Assembly: GCA_002238555.1 (NCBI GenBank)
Contig: MPMO01000023.1
Coordinates: forward strand, 1 to 63,615
Reading direction: 5' to 3'
DNA: 63,615 nt
Source: Caldilineaceae bacterium bin34
GTDB lineage: Bacteria; Chloroflexota; Anaerolineae; Caldilineales; Caldilineaceae
Made by a program: the position numbers and the translations under genes. The notes below the pieces were generated by a model. It did not search any database. It was not told where the DNA came from and saw only the letters and a program-made list of their open reading frames with translations. Below, piece after piece: positions 53,648 to 63,480 of this stretch. How positions within the stretch are numbered: position 1 is the first letter of the stretch; each line of letters starts with the position of its first letter.

Positions 53648-54775
53648 ATGGCTGTGGTTGGAGTTCAGGGTCGGTCGCCGGTACCGGCCACAGCCCCGGA
53701 TGAACTGCCGGAGGGCACGATACCAGGCACGTGGGGTTGGGGGTCTCCCCCCAGGCGCGGCGATGTCGACGCGGCTACCGCACGCACGGTTCGGGAACGG
53801 CGCATAGAGGCCCGTTTGGACCATCCGGCGTTGTGGCGTGCCGGGCTTGCGCGTCTGTCCCATTACATCCCGGACTACGAATACGATGTGGCTCACGAAT
53901 ATGAGCGCGACTGGACGACCGATCCGGACTATGGAGCCGAAGACGTCAAACGGCTTGACTATGACGAGGATGGTTTCGTGAGTCCCAATGCCACCCGCCA
54001 CGGATCACTCATTTCCCTCATAGTCCAGGCACTCTGCGATGCGCTGGGCAACCGCGTGACCAACGAGCCGGAACTGCACTTCCACCAGCGGATCGGGGAA
54101 ATGCTGGGCCTGCTGACCGGTGAGGGGAAAGGCAAAAAGCAGGTGGTACCGGATTTGGTGGTGCTGCCGCCGGAACTTGCATGGCCCGCTGATCTGGAAA
54201 GGGGCAAACAGGGACGTGTCCTGCATCTTGAACGGGGAGATCCGGTACCGGATCTGGTGGCCGAGGTCTTGTCGCCGACCTCGGAGAAGCGGGACTTTGA
54301 AGACAAGATGGCGTTGTACGCTGCCCTCGGGATTGCAGAGTATCTGGTCGTTGAATCCGGAGAACCGCCGGACCCTTTTCAGGGCGATCCCGAAATTCCC
54401 CCGGCCATCTGGCTGTACCGTCTGGAGTCAAGCGAGGTCTATCGTCTCGTTGCAGACTCGTCGGAGTCCTTCCGCATTTGTGGAACGCTCGTTCGTCTGC
54501 TGCAACCGGAAGCAGGGAAGATGCCGGTCTTTCAATGGTGGGATGAAAACCAGGAACGCTGGCGGGATCCCGCCAGCGACCGCGAACGCCTGGGAGCACT
54601 TAGGAATTCTCTCATGTTCCTGGATGCAGTACTCCCCGACCTGTCTGGGGAGGCCCGCAACCTGATTGAGGCGCACTGGTTGGCAGAGGGACTGCCTGAA
54701 GACATCGCCAATCGCATTCTGACCGCGGGGCAACGTCCCGACGAATGGCGCGCTCTGCTGGGGATTCCGCGTTGA
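53648..54775 (+). CDS. Uma2-family (DUF820) putative endonuclease
   Basis: 375 aa. The middle holds the Uma2 PD-(D/E)xK core: KKQVVPDLVVLPPEL, then PDLVAEVLSPTSEKRDFEDKMALYAALGIAEYLVVES (Asp, Glu and Lys of the site). The C-terminal third (LIEAHWLAEGLPEDIANRILTAGQRPDEW) is helical, as in longer Uma2 proteins. Start at ATG 53648, 6 nt after GGGAGG. The family is found in many copies in cyanobacteria and Chloroflexota; role poorly known. Confidence 0.82.
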   Translation: MAVVGVQGRSPVPATAPDELPEGTIPGTWGWGSPPRRGDVDAATARTVRERRIEARLDHPALWRAGLARLSHYIPDYEYDVAHEYERDWTTDPDYGAEDVKRLDYDEDGFVSPNATRHGSLISLIVQALCDALGNRVTNEPELHFHQRIGEMLGLLTGEGKGKKQVVPDLVVLPPELAWPADLERGKQGRVLHLERGDPVPDLVAEVLSPTSEKRDFEDKMALYAALGIAEYLVVESGEPPDPFQGDPEIPPAIWLYRLESSEVYRLVADSSESFRICGTLVRLLQPEAGKMPVFQWWDENQERWRDPASDRERLGALRNSLMFLDAVLPDLSGEARNLIEAHWLAEGLPEDIANRILTAGQRPDEWRALLGIPR

Positions 54776-55857
54776 GGCCACGGAACATCGAACTTCCCGC
54801 CAGCGAACCGAGGAGCAATCGCGGAGCTTGGTAGCGCGGCCCGTTGTGCCGCCCGCCCTTGATCCGTCGCCGAGCAGAATGTACCGCGATTCCAAGCGGT
54901 GGCCGTTGGCAGACCGCTGCTTCAGCCACTCTTTCAGGACTGACGGGTGGGGAACGCCAATCACGAAGTCCTCAATCGTCCGTTTCTCGATGGAGAATTG
55001 CCGCCGGTCTCCGATCTTCTCTTGAACGCCCGTGTTCATCCTTCGTGAAGGTGGGGCCGGCAACCGCAGACCGCTTTCCAGAATAGCCGCGGCGTTGCAA
55101 GTGAAGGGCCGTCCCATTCCCACCAACGATGTTCTGGATAACCGTCCACGCGATGGCGATCGGGGCCCACCTCGTTGCTGCCGACAGTCACTTTGAGCAC
55201 GTTGACGGGATCGTGTGGGTCCAAGTGTCAGCAGGTTGAAATCTGGAACACTGACAACAAGTTCCTCACTCCGGCCAGGAGGATCGGGAAGCGCGCGAAG
55301 CTTCTCAAGCAGATCAAGGGGCTGGCAGAGTCCTTCGCCGAACTCATGGGATCGTTGGCAGGGAGGCGGAATTTGGTGAGCGTGTCCGGGCAACGTGCAA
55401 CCGGTACATGCACCATCAAGATCGCTGGAAGGAGCAGGCTTGCGAAGAGAGTGACCTGGTCTGGCTGCGGTGGCGATGCAAGGCACCGCTGAGTTGCCAC
55501 TCGACTGCGTTCAAAGTTGGTGACAAGGCAGTGGTGATCCCGGTTCTTCAGGATGCCGAGCCAATCAAGAGGAGTCAGGGACAGAGGTGCTTGGGTACAC
55601 TCCGCGAGCGCGAAGCCATGCAACTCAATGATGTGGGATGGGGTAGCCAACCAACTACAGTCGGCGGTATGGCTCCGACGCGATAACTTCATTTGGCGTG
55701 GTCTGGCTGCCGGGCGACGGCCGTGTCACCGAGTCCTGCGTGGGATACACGACGGACTCGGAATCTTGGTGTGGCTGGGCTACGATCCAGACAGCAAGAC
55801 TCCCAAACGCGTGATGGGGCAGTCGTGCACAGGGGGAGAAACCGTGGGTGAGAATCG
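54776..55857. other. Roughly 1.1-kb region without a recognisable intact gene
   Basis: Between Uma2 and hsdM. Short stretches look once-coding but have no complete frame: minus strand near 54870-55040 (EDFVIGVPHPSVLKEWLKQRS), and plus strand near 55228-55380 (VEIWNTDNKFLTPARRIGKRAKLLKQIKGLAESFAELMGSL). Neither is recognised. Probably decayed genes; no hsdR remnant could be identified. Confidence 0.4.
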
Positions 55858-57429
55858 ATGACGACAGCCGGAGCGACCAAATCCTCACCCTCTGGTGTCG
55901 CTACCGACTACCGGTCCGAACTCTGGGGTACCGCCAACGCGCTCCGCGGCAGTATGGATGCCGCCGAGTACAAACACGTCGTCCTCGGCCTTATCTTCCT
56001 CAAGTACGTGTCCGACGCTTTCGAGGAGGCGCATGCCAGGATCGAAGCCCTTCGCGAGAAGGGTGCCGATCCGGAGGATCCGGACGAGTACCGAGGCGAC
56101 AACATCTTCTGGGTACCACAGAAGGCGCGTTGGTTGTACCTGCAAAACCAAGCCCATCAGCCTTTTATCGGCCGGCTGGTTGATGATGCCATGACTGCCA
56201 TCGAACACGACAACCCGGTACTCGATGACGTGTTGCCCAAGGACTACGCACGTCCGTCTCTCGATCAGACTCGCCTTGGGCAGGTTGTTGACCTCGTGAG
56301 CAACATCAAGGTAGGGGGTGCCGAGGCAGAGGCCACCGACGTGCTAGGCGAAGTCTACGAGTACTTCCTCGAGCAGTTCGCATTGGCCGAGGGACGCAAG
56401 GGCGGCGAGTTCTACACGCCGCGCTCCGTGGTGCGGCTCCTGGTGGAGATGCTCGAACCGTACCGAGGCCGTGTCTATGACCCGTGCTGCGGCTCCTCTG
56501 GCATGTTCGTCCAGTCAATCGAGTTCATTCGTGCGCATGCCACCGGCACCGGCAACGACGGCAGAGTTGGCGGGGACATCTCCATCTATGGACAGGAGTC
56601 GAACTACACCACCTGGCGGATAGCCCGTATGAACCTCGCAATCCGCGGCATCGAGGGCCAGATAGAGCACGGGGATAGTTTCCACAACGACCGCCATCCG
56701 GATCTGCGAGCCGACTACATCCTTGCCAACCCGTCCTTCAACGTCTCCGATTGGGGCGGGGAACGGCTGCGCGACGATCAACGCTGGGTCTACGGTATCC
56801 CTCCGGTGGGCAATGCCAACTTCGCCTGGGTGCAGCACTTCCTGCACCATCTTGCTCCGCGCGGCACCGCGGGCTTCGTGCTCGCCAACGGTTCCATGTC
56901 ATCGAACCAGTCGGGCGAGGGCACGATACGGAAGAACATTGTTGAGGCGAACCTCGTGGACTGCATCGTTGCGCTCCCCGGCCAACTCTTCCGCTCGACT
57001 CAGATACCTGCCTGCCTGTGGTTTTTGTCGAAGGGCCGAAGCACGGGGGAGTATCGGGACCGCGAGGACGAGGTGCTGTTCATCGATGCCCGCGTGATGG
57101 GCCGCATGCTCGACCGCACACACCGCGAGCTGACTGCAGAGGAGATCGCGCGCATCGCAGAGACCTACCACGCTTGGCGTGGCGGGAAGGACGCGGGAGA
57201 GTACGCCGACGAACCCGGCTATTGCAAGTCGGTGGACCTTGAGGAAGTGCGGCGGCACGGGCACGTGCTCACGCCCGGCCGTTACGTAGGTGCCGCCCCG
57301 CGCGAGGACGATGGCGAGCCGTTCGAGGAGAAAATGGCGCGTCTTGCTGCACAATGGCGCAAACAACGCGCCGAGGCGGAACGTCTGGATACGGAGATCG
57401 AGGTGAACCTCAAGGCTCTGGGATTCTAG
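55858..57429 (+). CDS. hsdM: Type I restriction-modification DNA methylase subunit
   Basis: 523 aa. HsdM N-terminal domain ([35 protein letters not shown]), then the N6-adenine methylase domain with [19 protein letters not shown] motif [10 protein letters not shown], and catalytic motif NPSFN (the NPPF position carries Ser, as in many HsdM proteins of this type). The C-terminal helix pair contacts HsdS. With HsdS it methylates the recognition site. Followed 31 bp later by a HEPN gene rather than directly by hsdS. Confidence 0.93.
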   Translation: MTTAGATKSSPSGVATDYRSELWGTANALRGSMDAAEYKHVVLGLIFLKYVSDAFEEAHARIEALREKGADPEDPDEYRGDNIFWVPQKARWLYLQNQAHQPFIGRLVDDAMTAIEHDNPVLDDVLPKDYARPSLDQTRLGQVVDLVSNIKVGGAEAEATDVLGEVYEYFLEQFALAEGRKGGEFYTPRSVVRLLVEMLEPYRGRVYDPCCGSSGMFVQSIEFIRAHATGTGNDGRVGGDISIYGQESNYTTWRIARMNLAIRGIEGQIEHGDSFHNDRHPDLRADYILANPSFNVSDWGGERLRDDQRWVYGIPPVGNANFAWVQHFLHHLAPRGTAGFVLANGSMSSNQSGEGTIRKNIVEANLVDCIVALPGQLFRSTQIPACLWFLSKGRSTGEYRDREDEVLFIDARVMGRMLDRTHRELTAEEIARIAETYHAWRGGKDAGEYADEPGYCKSVDLEEVRRHGHVLTPGRYVGAAPREDDGEPFEEKMARLAAQWRKQRAEAERLDTEIEVNLKALGF

Positions 57430-57460
57430 AGTCTTCGCCGAATTCTCACCAGAACCGGGG

Positions 57461-57892
57461 GTGAATCACAACGTGGCGGTGGACTACGGCAATTTCCAAC
57501 GATCCCTGAAGAACCTGGAGGTTCAGCACGGTCACCTACTGAACCTGTCGCTGGAGTATCCGCCGTTTGTGCACGAGGGCATGGCCGAGTCGGTGATCCA
57601 GCGTTTCGAGACCTGCTATGACATGCTGTGGAAAACGCTTCGCCGCTATCTCATCGACTCGCTGGGGCTTCCTGACGTTCCCAACAGCCCGCGGCCCATT
57701 ATCCGGATTGCCGACCAGAACAACCTTCTGGCGGCTGGTGGCGAGCAGTGGGACCGCTACATCCAGACTCGTATCGACACGACACACGACTATGATCAGG
57801 CGAAGGCCGAGAACGCAATTGAGATCATGCCTGAGTTCATCGCGGATGCCGTTGGTCTGTACACCAAGCTGACCGGAGAAGTCTGGAAATGA
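57461..57892 (+). CDS. HEPN-type protein (HI0074/HepT family)
   Basis: 143 aa helical protein of the nucleotidyltransferase substrate-binding/HepT type: MAESVIQRFETCYDMLWKTLRRYL, and the HEPN RNase motif RIDTTHDY (Rx4HxY) intact near the C-terminus. In HepT-MntA systems HEPN is the toxin, silenced by AMPylation of its tyrosine by the MNT partner. Here the partner is the N-terminal domain of the next protein, which its gene overlaps by 4 bp (ATGA). Confidence 0.85.
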   Translation: MNHNVAVDYGNFQRSLKNLEVQHGHLLNLSLEYPPFVHEGMAESVIQRFETCYDMLWKTLRRYLIDSLGLPDVPNSPRPIIRIADQNNLLAAGGEQWDRYIQTRIDTTHDYDQAKAENAIEIMPEFIADAVGLYTKLTGEVWK

Positions 57893-59508
57893 CTGGTCTG
57901 GTTGACCTGAACCCTGCACACCTCACTATCGTGGAGCACATCCTGGCTGAGCATGTGCCGGAGTGCGAGGTGCGGGCGTTCGGATCGCGCGCAGTATGGA
58001 ATGCCCGCGACACCTCCGATCTCGACTTGGCCATTGTTGGCGAAGGACCACTGCCGGGTCGAACTCTCACCATGCTGAAGGAAGCCTTCGAGGAGTCCCG
58101 ACTACCGATTCGTGTCGATGTCATCGACTGGAACGCCATTACCGACGGCTTTCGCGAGTCGATCGAACCGGACTGCATGGTAGTGCAGAAAGCTCCAGAA
58201 CGTGCCGACTGGCCAACCGTTGCACTCGGCGAAGTTGTGGAGCTAACGCTCAGCAGTGTCGACAAGAAGTCGAAGGCCGATGAGTATCCGGTCCTGCTGT
58301 GCAACTACACCGATGTGTACAAGAATGACTTCATCCGAGCGGATATGGACTTCATGCCCGCGACCGCTAAGGAGCGTGAAATCGGTAGATGCTCTCTCGT
58401 CAAGGGGGATGTGATCATCACGAAAGACTCGGAGGCGTACGACGACATAGGGGTGCCAGCGCTGGTACGGGATAGCATCCCGAATCTCCTGTGTGGCTAC
58501 CATCTTGCGATCCTCCGCGCCAAGCCGGAGATCGACGATACATATCTCTTCTACGTGCTCAAGACGCGAGAAGTACAGCAGCAGTTTCACGCGTACGCGA
58601 ACGGTGTGACGCGGTTTGGGTTGAGGAAGGCGGACATCGGCCTCGTCGAACTTCCCCTTCCACCTCTTGAAGAGCAGCGCGCAATTGCGCGCGTGCTCGG
58701 CACGCTTGACGACAAGATCGAGCTGAACCGACGCATGAGCGAGACGCTGGAGGAGATGGCGCGGGCACTGTTCAAGTCGTGGTTCGTGGACTTTGATCCG
58801 GTGCGCGCGAAGGTCGAGGGGCAACTCTCGGGCCTTCCGCCCGACCTCGATGCGCTGTTCCCTGAGTCGTTTGAGGCGTCCGAGTTGGGGGAGAAACCGG
58901 CAGGGTGGGAGGTGCAAAGGCTGGGGGAGCTCTGTCACAAGCCGCAGTACGGCTACACGCAGTCAGCGCAGGATGACCCGGTGGGACCGAAATTTCTGAG
59001 AATCACGGACATTAACAAGGGAGCCTGGATCGTTTGGGACTCGGTGCCGTACTGCGAGATCACACCTGAGGACTATGAGAAGTACCGGCTCCGTGAAGGT
59101 GATGTTCTGATCGCACGGATGGCCGACCCTGGCCATGGGTGTGTGGTTGAGGTGGAGCGGGATGCCGTGTTCGCCTCGTACCTAATCCGCTTCCGGCCAC
59201 TCGATGGTCGCTTTGGGCGGTTCCTCCAGTACTGGATGCGATCGGACGGGTACTGGCAACTCGTGCGAGAACGAGGAGTAGGTACCACCCGCCTCAGCCT
59301 CAACGCCAAGATCCTAAGCAGCTTTCCAATAGTCGTCCCATCACGTGCCCTACTGGATGCCTTCGGAGACTGCGTGGAAGACCTTCGCTCTCGCGTCGTG
59401 ACGAACACTGCGGAGTCAAGCACGCTCGCCGCGCTGCGCGACGCACTGCTGCCACGGCTGGTGTCGGGTGAATTGCGCGTGGCCGATTTGGGTGCGATCG
59501 GCACGTGA
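57889..59508 (+). CDS. hsdS: MNT nucleotidyltransferase-HsdS fusion (type I specificity subunit)
   Basis: 539 aa. Residues about 1-103 are a minimal nucleotidyltransferase: VRAFGSRAVWNARDTSDLDLAI fits the GSx10DxD motif of MntA antitoxins. Without a stop the frame runs into a full HsdS: first target-recognition domain about 108-265, conserved spacer ERAIARVLGTLDDKIELNRRMSETLEEMARALFKSWFVDFDPV, second domain about 335-500, and a closing helix ending LVSGELRV. A single polypeptide thus carries an antitoxin-type enzyme and the DNA-recognition subunit. The HEPN partner lies upstream, overlapping by 4 bp. Confidence 0.9.
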   Translation: MTGLVDLNPAHLTIVEHILAEHVPECEVRAFGSRAVWNARDTSDLDLAIVGEGPLPGRTLTMLKEAFEESRLPIRVDVIDWNAITDGFRESIEPDCMVVQKAPERADWPTVALGEVVELTLSSVDKKSKADEYPVLLCNYTDVYKNDFIRADMDFMPATAKEREIGRCSLVKGDVIITKDSEAYDDIGVPALVRDSIPNLLCGYHLAILRAKPEIDDTYLFYVLKTREVQQQFHAYANGVTRFGLRKADIGLVELPLPPLEEQRAIARVLGTLDDKIELNRRMSETLEEMARALFKSWFVDFDPVRAKVEGQLSGLPPDLDALFPESFEASELGEKPAGWEVQRLGELCHKPQYGYTQSAQDDPVGPKFLRITDINKGAWIVWDSVPYCEITPEDYEKYRLREGDVLIARMADPGHGCVVEVERDAVFASYLIRFRPLDGRFGRFLQYWMRSDGYWQLVRERGVGTTRLSLNAKILSSFPIVVPSRALLDAFGDCVEDLRSRVVTNTAESSTLAALRDALLPRLVSGELRVADLGAIGT

Positions 59509-59663
59509 TCACCCAGCAGGAATTCCAGACGATCCTCGCTGATGAAACGAAGGGGATACAGGGAGTTCTCAATTGCGGTGATAACAAAATTCACTTCTCC
59601 GTCCGGGAATTCCGTGCTAGTATGCTATCGGACCCCAGATGGCCGATCATTACCGTCGGCTAG
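59505..59663 (+). pseudogene. Truncated start of a further gene in the type I operon
   Basis: The GTG at 59505 overlaps the hsdS stop and opens a 52-aa frame (MITQQEFQTILADETKGIQG...VREFRASMLSDPRWPIITVG) ended by TAG. It resembles the N-terminus of a widespread small protein of unknown function whose body is missing here. IS debris begins 17 bp downstream, so the gene was probably cut by insertion. Confidence 0.5.
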
Positions 59664-59679
59664 TGGAATCCGCGATCAC

Positions 59680-59715
59680 ATATGCTCCTCCGTGCCGCGG
59701 CACGGAGGAGCATAT
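59680..59715. repeat. Perfect 36-bp palindrome
   Basis: ATATGCTCCTCCGTGCCG is followed at once by its exact reverse complement with no spacer. It sits between the truncated gene and a transposase relic and could be two transposon ends joined head to head, or a cruciform-forming site. Confidence 0.85.
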
Positions 59716-59728
59716 AGTTACAGGGCAT

Positions 59729-60094
59729 TTAGGGTTCTTCGACCTTTGCTGTTGGCGGGACTTTGTACAACTTGAGGTCGGTGTCCAGCAGGCAAAACAG
59801 GCTGCCATTGTACTCCTGCTTTCCCTCTTCGATTCGCTCGGTGCTGTCCCCGGCCCAGGCCAGCTCGTGGGCATGGGGCACCACCGCGCACAGCCCGGCC
59901 AAGTTGAGCGCCGCAAAGTCGCAGGCGCGGGCCGCCTGGCGCCCGTGCGTGTGGGGGCAACGGTCGCCGAAGCGGGTCAGGCTGCGGTGCGTGGGCCGAA
60001 CCGGCAGGCCGGTCAGCAATGGCAGCAGGGCGTTGTAGTCCCTTTGCGGTTTGCCGAAGGGCAGGTCGGCCAGTATAGTGGGCAGCAGGGGCAC
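59729..60094 (-). pseudogene. Internally deleted IS transposase (IS701/IS4-like)
   Basis: Starts at GTG 60094 with GAGGTG upstream: MPLLPTILADLPFGKPQRDYNALLPLL, parallel to MRWLRTILALMPCGKPQ of the intact transposase at 62146. The N-terminal part runs to AWAGDST, just at the first catalytic Asp, then jumps to a tail YNGSLFCLLDTDLKLYKVPP. Catalytic residues are missing. Confidence 0.8.
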
Positions 60095-60292
60095 GGAACA
60101 CCTCCCGGGATGGCGTGGCGTAGATACCAACACCATAACAGGAGCCGTGTCCCCTTCAGCGGCCGGCGGCCGCCGCCCCAGGCATCCGCGCAAGCAAAAA
60201 TGTGGTGATTAATCCCTGTCCGAGCCGAGGGATTCCTTATCTCGAAAACTGTTCATACCATTGTCTCTGAAACAGTCTACACCATTGGATCA

Positions 60293-61174
60293 CTACACAG
60301 CTTCCTTTTTTGAATTGGTCTCATAAAGTGTATTGGTGATTGGTCCCCGGTACAGTTCTTCACAGAGGAATTGTAGAAGGCGCTTTGCTTCAACCTTTTC
60401 AACAGGAAAAAGGATCTTGTCATCCGTGACACAAATTTCCACACCATGATTACAGGCTTGTAACTGGATTTGGTTGGCGGTATATTCTTCCAGGATACCT
60501 GACTCCCTAAGTATTGCAAATCGTTTACGGAACCATTGACTAGCATTGGCAGCTGTTGCATCAGAATTTTCGGCATTGAACAAGCGATGATCCAAAATCT
60601 CTACAATCTCTTGCTCTGAAGCTTCCTTATAGAAGTCGGCCAATGGCAAGAACGTATTGACAGTGTAAAAACTATTGAACAGCAATATACGCTCTGCTGG
60701 CTGATACACAGCGCTCAACACTTCGTCAAGTGTCAACCCTGGATGCTCGGCGCTTTTGTAAGTCTTTCCTTTAAGTAACACCGTACGCTTGGGTCTTATC
60801 ACTTTTGAAGGTTTGAAATTCTGAAATAACATCACATCATTGTTGTAAGCGTTTCTCGCTATGGCAATGATGCCCGCGATTGAGTCAAGGAACTCCTCGT
60901 CATGATTGATAGTACCAAGGCGTTCGATAGTTTGGCTACTCTGGTGCGCCAGCCACTCAGGTGGCTCAAAGTTGTTCAAGCGGAATCTCTCATGGCCTTC
61001 CAGGTTGTAGCCAGCATTGAAGTCAACCACCTCAACGCTGTCAACGAAATTGCCGTACTGTGCTTCCCAACTATTGGCGAGGCTGTGCTGCAAGTTCTGG
61101 TGAAGAGGAACTTGATACAGACGAGTGTTTGCACGTTTTTTGACAATCACGGCAAGATGAAAATTCTCAAGCAT
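60293..61174 (-). CDS. kwaB: Kiwa defence protein KwaB (DUF4868)
   Basis: 293 aa. The DUF4868-type region includes DVMLFQNFKPSKVIRPKRTVLL, ERILLFNSFYTVNTFLPLADFY and the closing FLCEELYRGPITNTLYETNSKKEAV. KwaB is the cytoplasmic DNA-binding effector of the Kiwa anti-phage system, working with membrane KwaA. AGGAG precedes the ATG at 61174; the gene overlaps kwaA by 8 bp. Base composition is much richer in A+T than the neighbours, a sign of transfer. Confidence 0.82.
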   Translation of the reverse strand: MLENFHLAVIVKKRANTRLYQVPLHQNLQHSLANSWEAQYGNFVDSVEVVDFNAGYNLEGHERFRLNNFEPPEWLAHQSSQTIERLGTINHDEEFLDSIAGIIAIARNAYNNDVMLFQNFKPSKVIRPKRTVLLKGKTYKSAEHPGLTLDEVLSAVYQPAERILLFNSFYTVNTFLPLADFYKEASEQEIVEILDHRLFNAENSDATAANASQWFRKRFAILRESGILEEYTANQIQLQACNHGVEICVTDDKILFPVEKVEAKRLLQFLCEELYRGPITNTLYETNSKKEAV

Positions 61175-61814
61175 TCGGTTCTCCTATATGTAGGTACACA
61201 TTCCAAGACAATCGTACCGTCTTGACTTCATTTCCTTCTTTACAGATGTTGCTCTTACTGATCAATAGAATGGGTACTCCGTCGTCATTCCTTATAGAGA
61301 AGAAGTGATACCCAAATAGCAACCCCATCACAGGATTGAAGTGAAAGGACTCAGCATGTGCAAAGGCAACAACAATTATGATAAGAACATAGGCACTTGT
61401 AAGGGGTTCGCAAGTAAGAGGGATATGTTGCGATCGAATGAAGGGTAGTAGAAACACAAACAGGAAAGTTAGCGTCTCATGATCTCTACGGTCAACGGAG
61501 CGGATTGAAACGAGACTTTCTTGTGCCACTTTAGATCCGAACCGCAACAGTATCCAGCAAAAAAATATTAAAATGCTTGCAGAGAGTAACCACCATATCC
61601 ATTCTTCCAGAGGTTCGCCGCGTTCAAAATTCCTCACTGCAACGGTGCCCAGCACGGGTGACAGTGATGTTGCAACCAAAAGGTACTTTGCGAAGGTGTT
61701 TAGCATGTAGGAAAGTCCATTGTGGTATTTGGCTTGAATGTTACTAACCAGTTTGTGTTCAAGGTGGTAGGGATAATGCAACGCAAAAAAATCGATTGAT
61801 GAAGGGGAATTCAA
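61167..61814 (-). CDS. kwaA: Kiwa defence protein KwaA (membrane)
   Basis: 215 aa with four membrane helices (about residues 38-60, 70-92, 112-130 and 138-156) and a C-terminal soluble part with GYHFFSIRNDDGVPILLISKSNI, characteristic of KwaA. KwaA senses or anchors at the membrane while KwaB acts on DNA. The frame opens at a TTG (61814) without a ribosome site; the ATG at 61706 would lose 36 residues but keep all helices. An IS lies 163 bp upstream and may have displaced the promoter. Confidence 0.78.
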   Translation of the reverse strand: MNSPSSIDFFALHYPYHLEHKLVSNIQAKYHNGLSYMLNTFAKYLLVATSLSPVLGTVAVRNFERGEPLEEWIWWLLSASILIFFCWILLRFGSKVAQESLVSIRSVDRRDHETLTFLFVFLLPFIRSQHIPLTCEPLTSAYVLIIIVVAFAHAESFHFNPVMGLLFGYHFFSIRNDDGVPILLISKSNICKEGNEVKTVRLSWNVYLHIGEPNA

Positions 61815-61977
61815 ATATCATGCCATAGAAGTGTGTGAGTAGCCAAACTGGAACCGTTGCAATGAACGTGGGAGTGGGTGCTGTAACACGAAGGGGGCTC
61901 GGGCAGAGTTCCGGACATAGCCAGGATGTTCACGTGTTGGCTGTGGGAGTTATGGTTGGGGAACTCAGAGTGCGATC

Positions 61978-63480
61978 TATGGTTTGGACAGTTTTGAGCC
62001 GGTTTCACGCTCCCATTTCGGGCTATACGGGACTATCGGCCTGACCGGCGGATAAATCGGGGGGGGCTTCCGGTCCCCAAAAGGAACCGCACGGAGCCTG
62101 CTATCGTTGATGTAGTTCTACACACGTCATCGAAAGAGGTGTTCCGTGCGATGGTTGCGTACTATACTCGCCCTGATGCCCTGCGGCAAACCGCAGGCGG
62201 CCCATTTCGCCCATGTGGTGGAGCTGCTGCAGTGGCTGCCGGGGCGCGTCCATTTCACCGACCTCGCACGCTACGGCGGCCGGTCGGCGCGCGCCCATGC
62301 ACGCTGGTTCGGACGGCCCTTCCCCTTCGCCCGCCTGGCCGTGGCCGCGCTGGGGGCGCTGCATCCGCGGGTGCCGAAGGGGCTGGGGTCAGCCCTGGCC
62401 GTGGACGCCAGCTTCGTGTCCAAGAGCGGGCACGAGACCTGGGGCACGGGCTGGTTTTGGAGCGGCATGGCCCGCGCCGTCCGCTGGGGGCTGGAGGTCA
62501 CGCTGCTGGCCGCGGTGGACATCGAGGAGGGCGGCGCCTATCCCCTCTGTGCCCGGCAGTCCCCGGGCGCCGTCCGGTCGCGCCGGCAGACCCGCGGGGC
62601 GGACACGGGTCGGGAGACAACCGTCGACACGGCCCTGGCCCTGCTGCGGGAGGCAGTCGCGGCCGGGGCCAGGGAGAACCTCGGCACCCGCTGGGTGGTG
62701 GCCGACGGCGGCTACAGCAGCCGGACCTTCGTGGAGGGGATGCGGGCCCTGGACCTGCACGCGGTGGGTCGGCTGCGCAAGGACTCGGTCCTGCGCTTCC
62801 CCTATACCGGTCCCCACGAACGGCGACCGGGCCGCCGTCGGCAGTTCGACGGTTGTTTCGACCGCCGCGACCTGGCGCGCATGACCCGCACGACCCTGGA
62901 CGACGAGGCGGTTGACCTGTACCACGCGGTCCTGCACGGCAAGACCTGGCAGTGCTGGCTGCAGGGGGTGTACGCCCGGCCCCGCGGGGCCGACCCGCAG
63001 ACGCAGGAGGGGGTGCTGCTGTACAGCACCGACCGGGACCTGTCGCCGGAACGCCTCTTCCGGCTCTACGGTGCCCGCTTCCAGATTGAGTTTGCCTTCC
63101 GCGACGCCAAGCAGCACCTGGGCCTCAACCATTGCCAGGCCCGTTCGCAGGCCCGGCTGCATTTCCATTTCAACATCGTCTTCGCCGCGCTCTTCTGGGC
63201 CCGCCTGCAGGCCCGGCTGCGGGCGCAGCAGCCCCTCGGCCCCTTTTCCCTGCGCGATATCAAGCGGCACAATTTCGCGGCGGAAATCCATAAATGGTTT
63301 GCCGCCCGCTCGGCCGCGGGCCGAAACGCCGCCAATTCCGCGGCTGTTGGCAGCCCCATCGCGCCGGCACGCCCGTGGCTACGCGCACCCCCTCTCGAAA
63401 CGGGGCTGTCCGGCCCCTGAACACCATTCCCCAACCGGCCCGACAATACGATTCAGGCCTCAAAATGTGTCCAAACCATA
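61978..63480 (+). mobile_element. Intact IS element, 1503 bp, 8-bp target duplication
   Basis: Ends TATGGTTTGGACA... and ...TGTCCAAACCATA are inverted repeats of at least 13 bp. The element is flanked by GTGCGATC on both sides (61970-61977 and 63481-63488). It encodes one full transposase (62146-63420). An exact duplication and intact gene imply recent insertion. Relics of the same end lie at 42124-42250. Confidence 0.9.
62146..63420 (+). CDS. DDE transposase (IS4/IS701-like)
   Basis: 424 aa. An RNase-H-like core with LAVDASFVSKSG (first Asp about 86), RWVVADGGYSS (second Asp about 185) and FRLYGARFQIEFAFRDAKQHLGL (Glu about 316, Y-x2-R-type signature). The GTG at 62146 has GAGGTG 6 nt upstream. 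Full length with no disruption, so probably active. Confidence 0.9.
   Translation: MRWLRTILALMPCGKPQAAHFAHVVELLQWLPGRVHFTDLARYGGRSARAHARWFGRPFPFARLAVAALGALHPRVPKGLGSALAVDASFVSKSGHETWGTGWFWSGMARAVRWGLEVTLLAAVDIEEGGAYPLCARQSPGAVRSRRQTRGADTGRETTVDTALALLREAVAAGARENLGTRWVVADGGYSSRTFVEGMRALDLHAVGRLRKDSVLRFPYTGPHERRPGRRRQFDGCFDRRDLARMTRTTLDDEAVDLYHAVLHGKTWQCWLQGVYARPRGADPQTQEGVLLYSTDRDLSPERLFRLYGARFQIEFAFRDAKQHLGLNHCQARSQARLHFHFNIVFAALFWARLQARLRAQQPLGPFSLRDIKRHNFAAEIHKWFAARSAAGRNAANSAAVGSPIAPARPWLRAPPLETGLSGP

Noticed and set aside
54428..55486. A 352-codon minus-strand gene overlapping Uma2
   Set aside because: Much of it is the shadow of the Uma2 gene, and no domain or consistent coding pattern runs through it.
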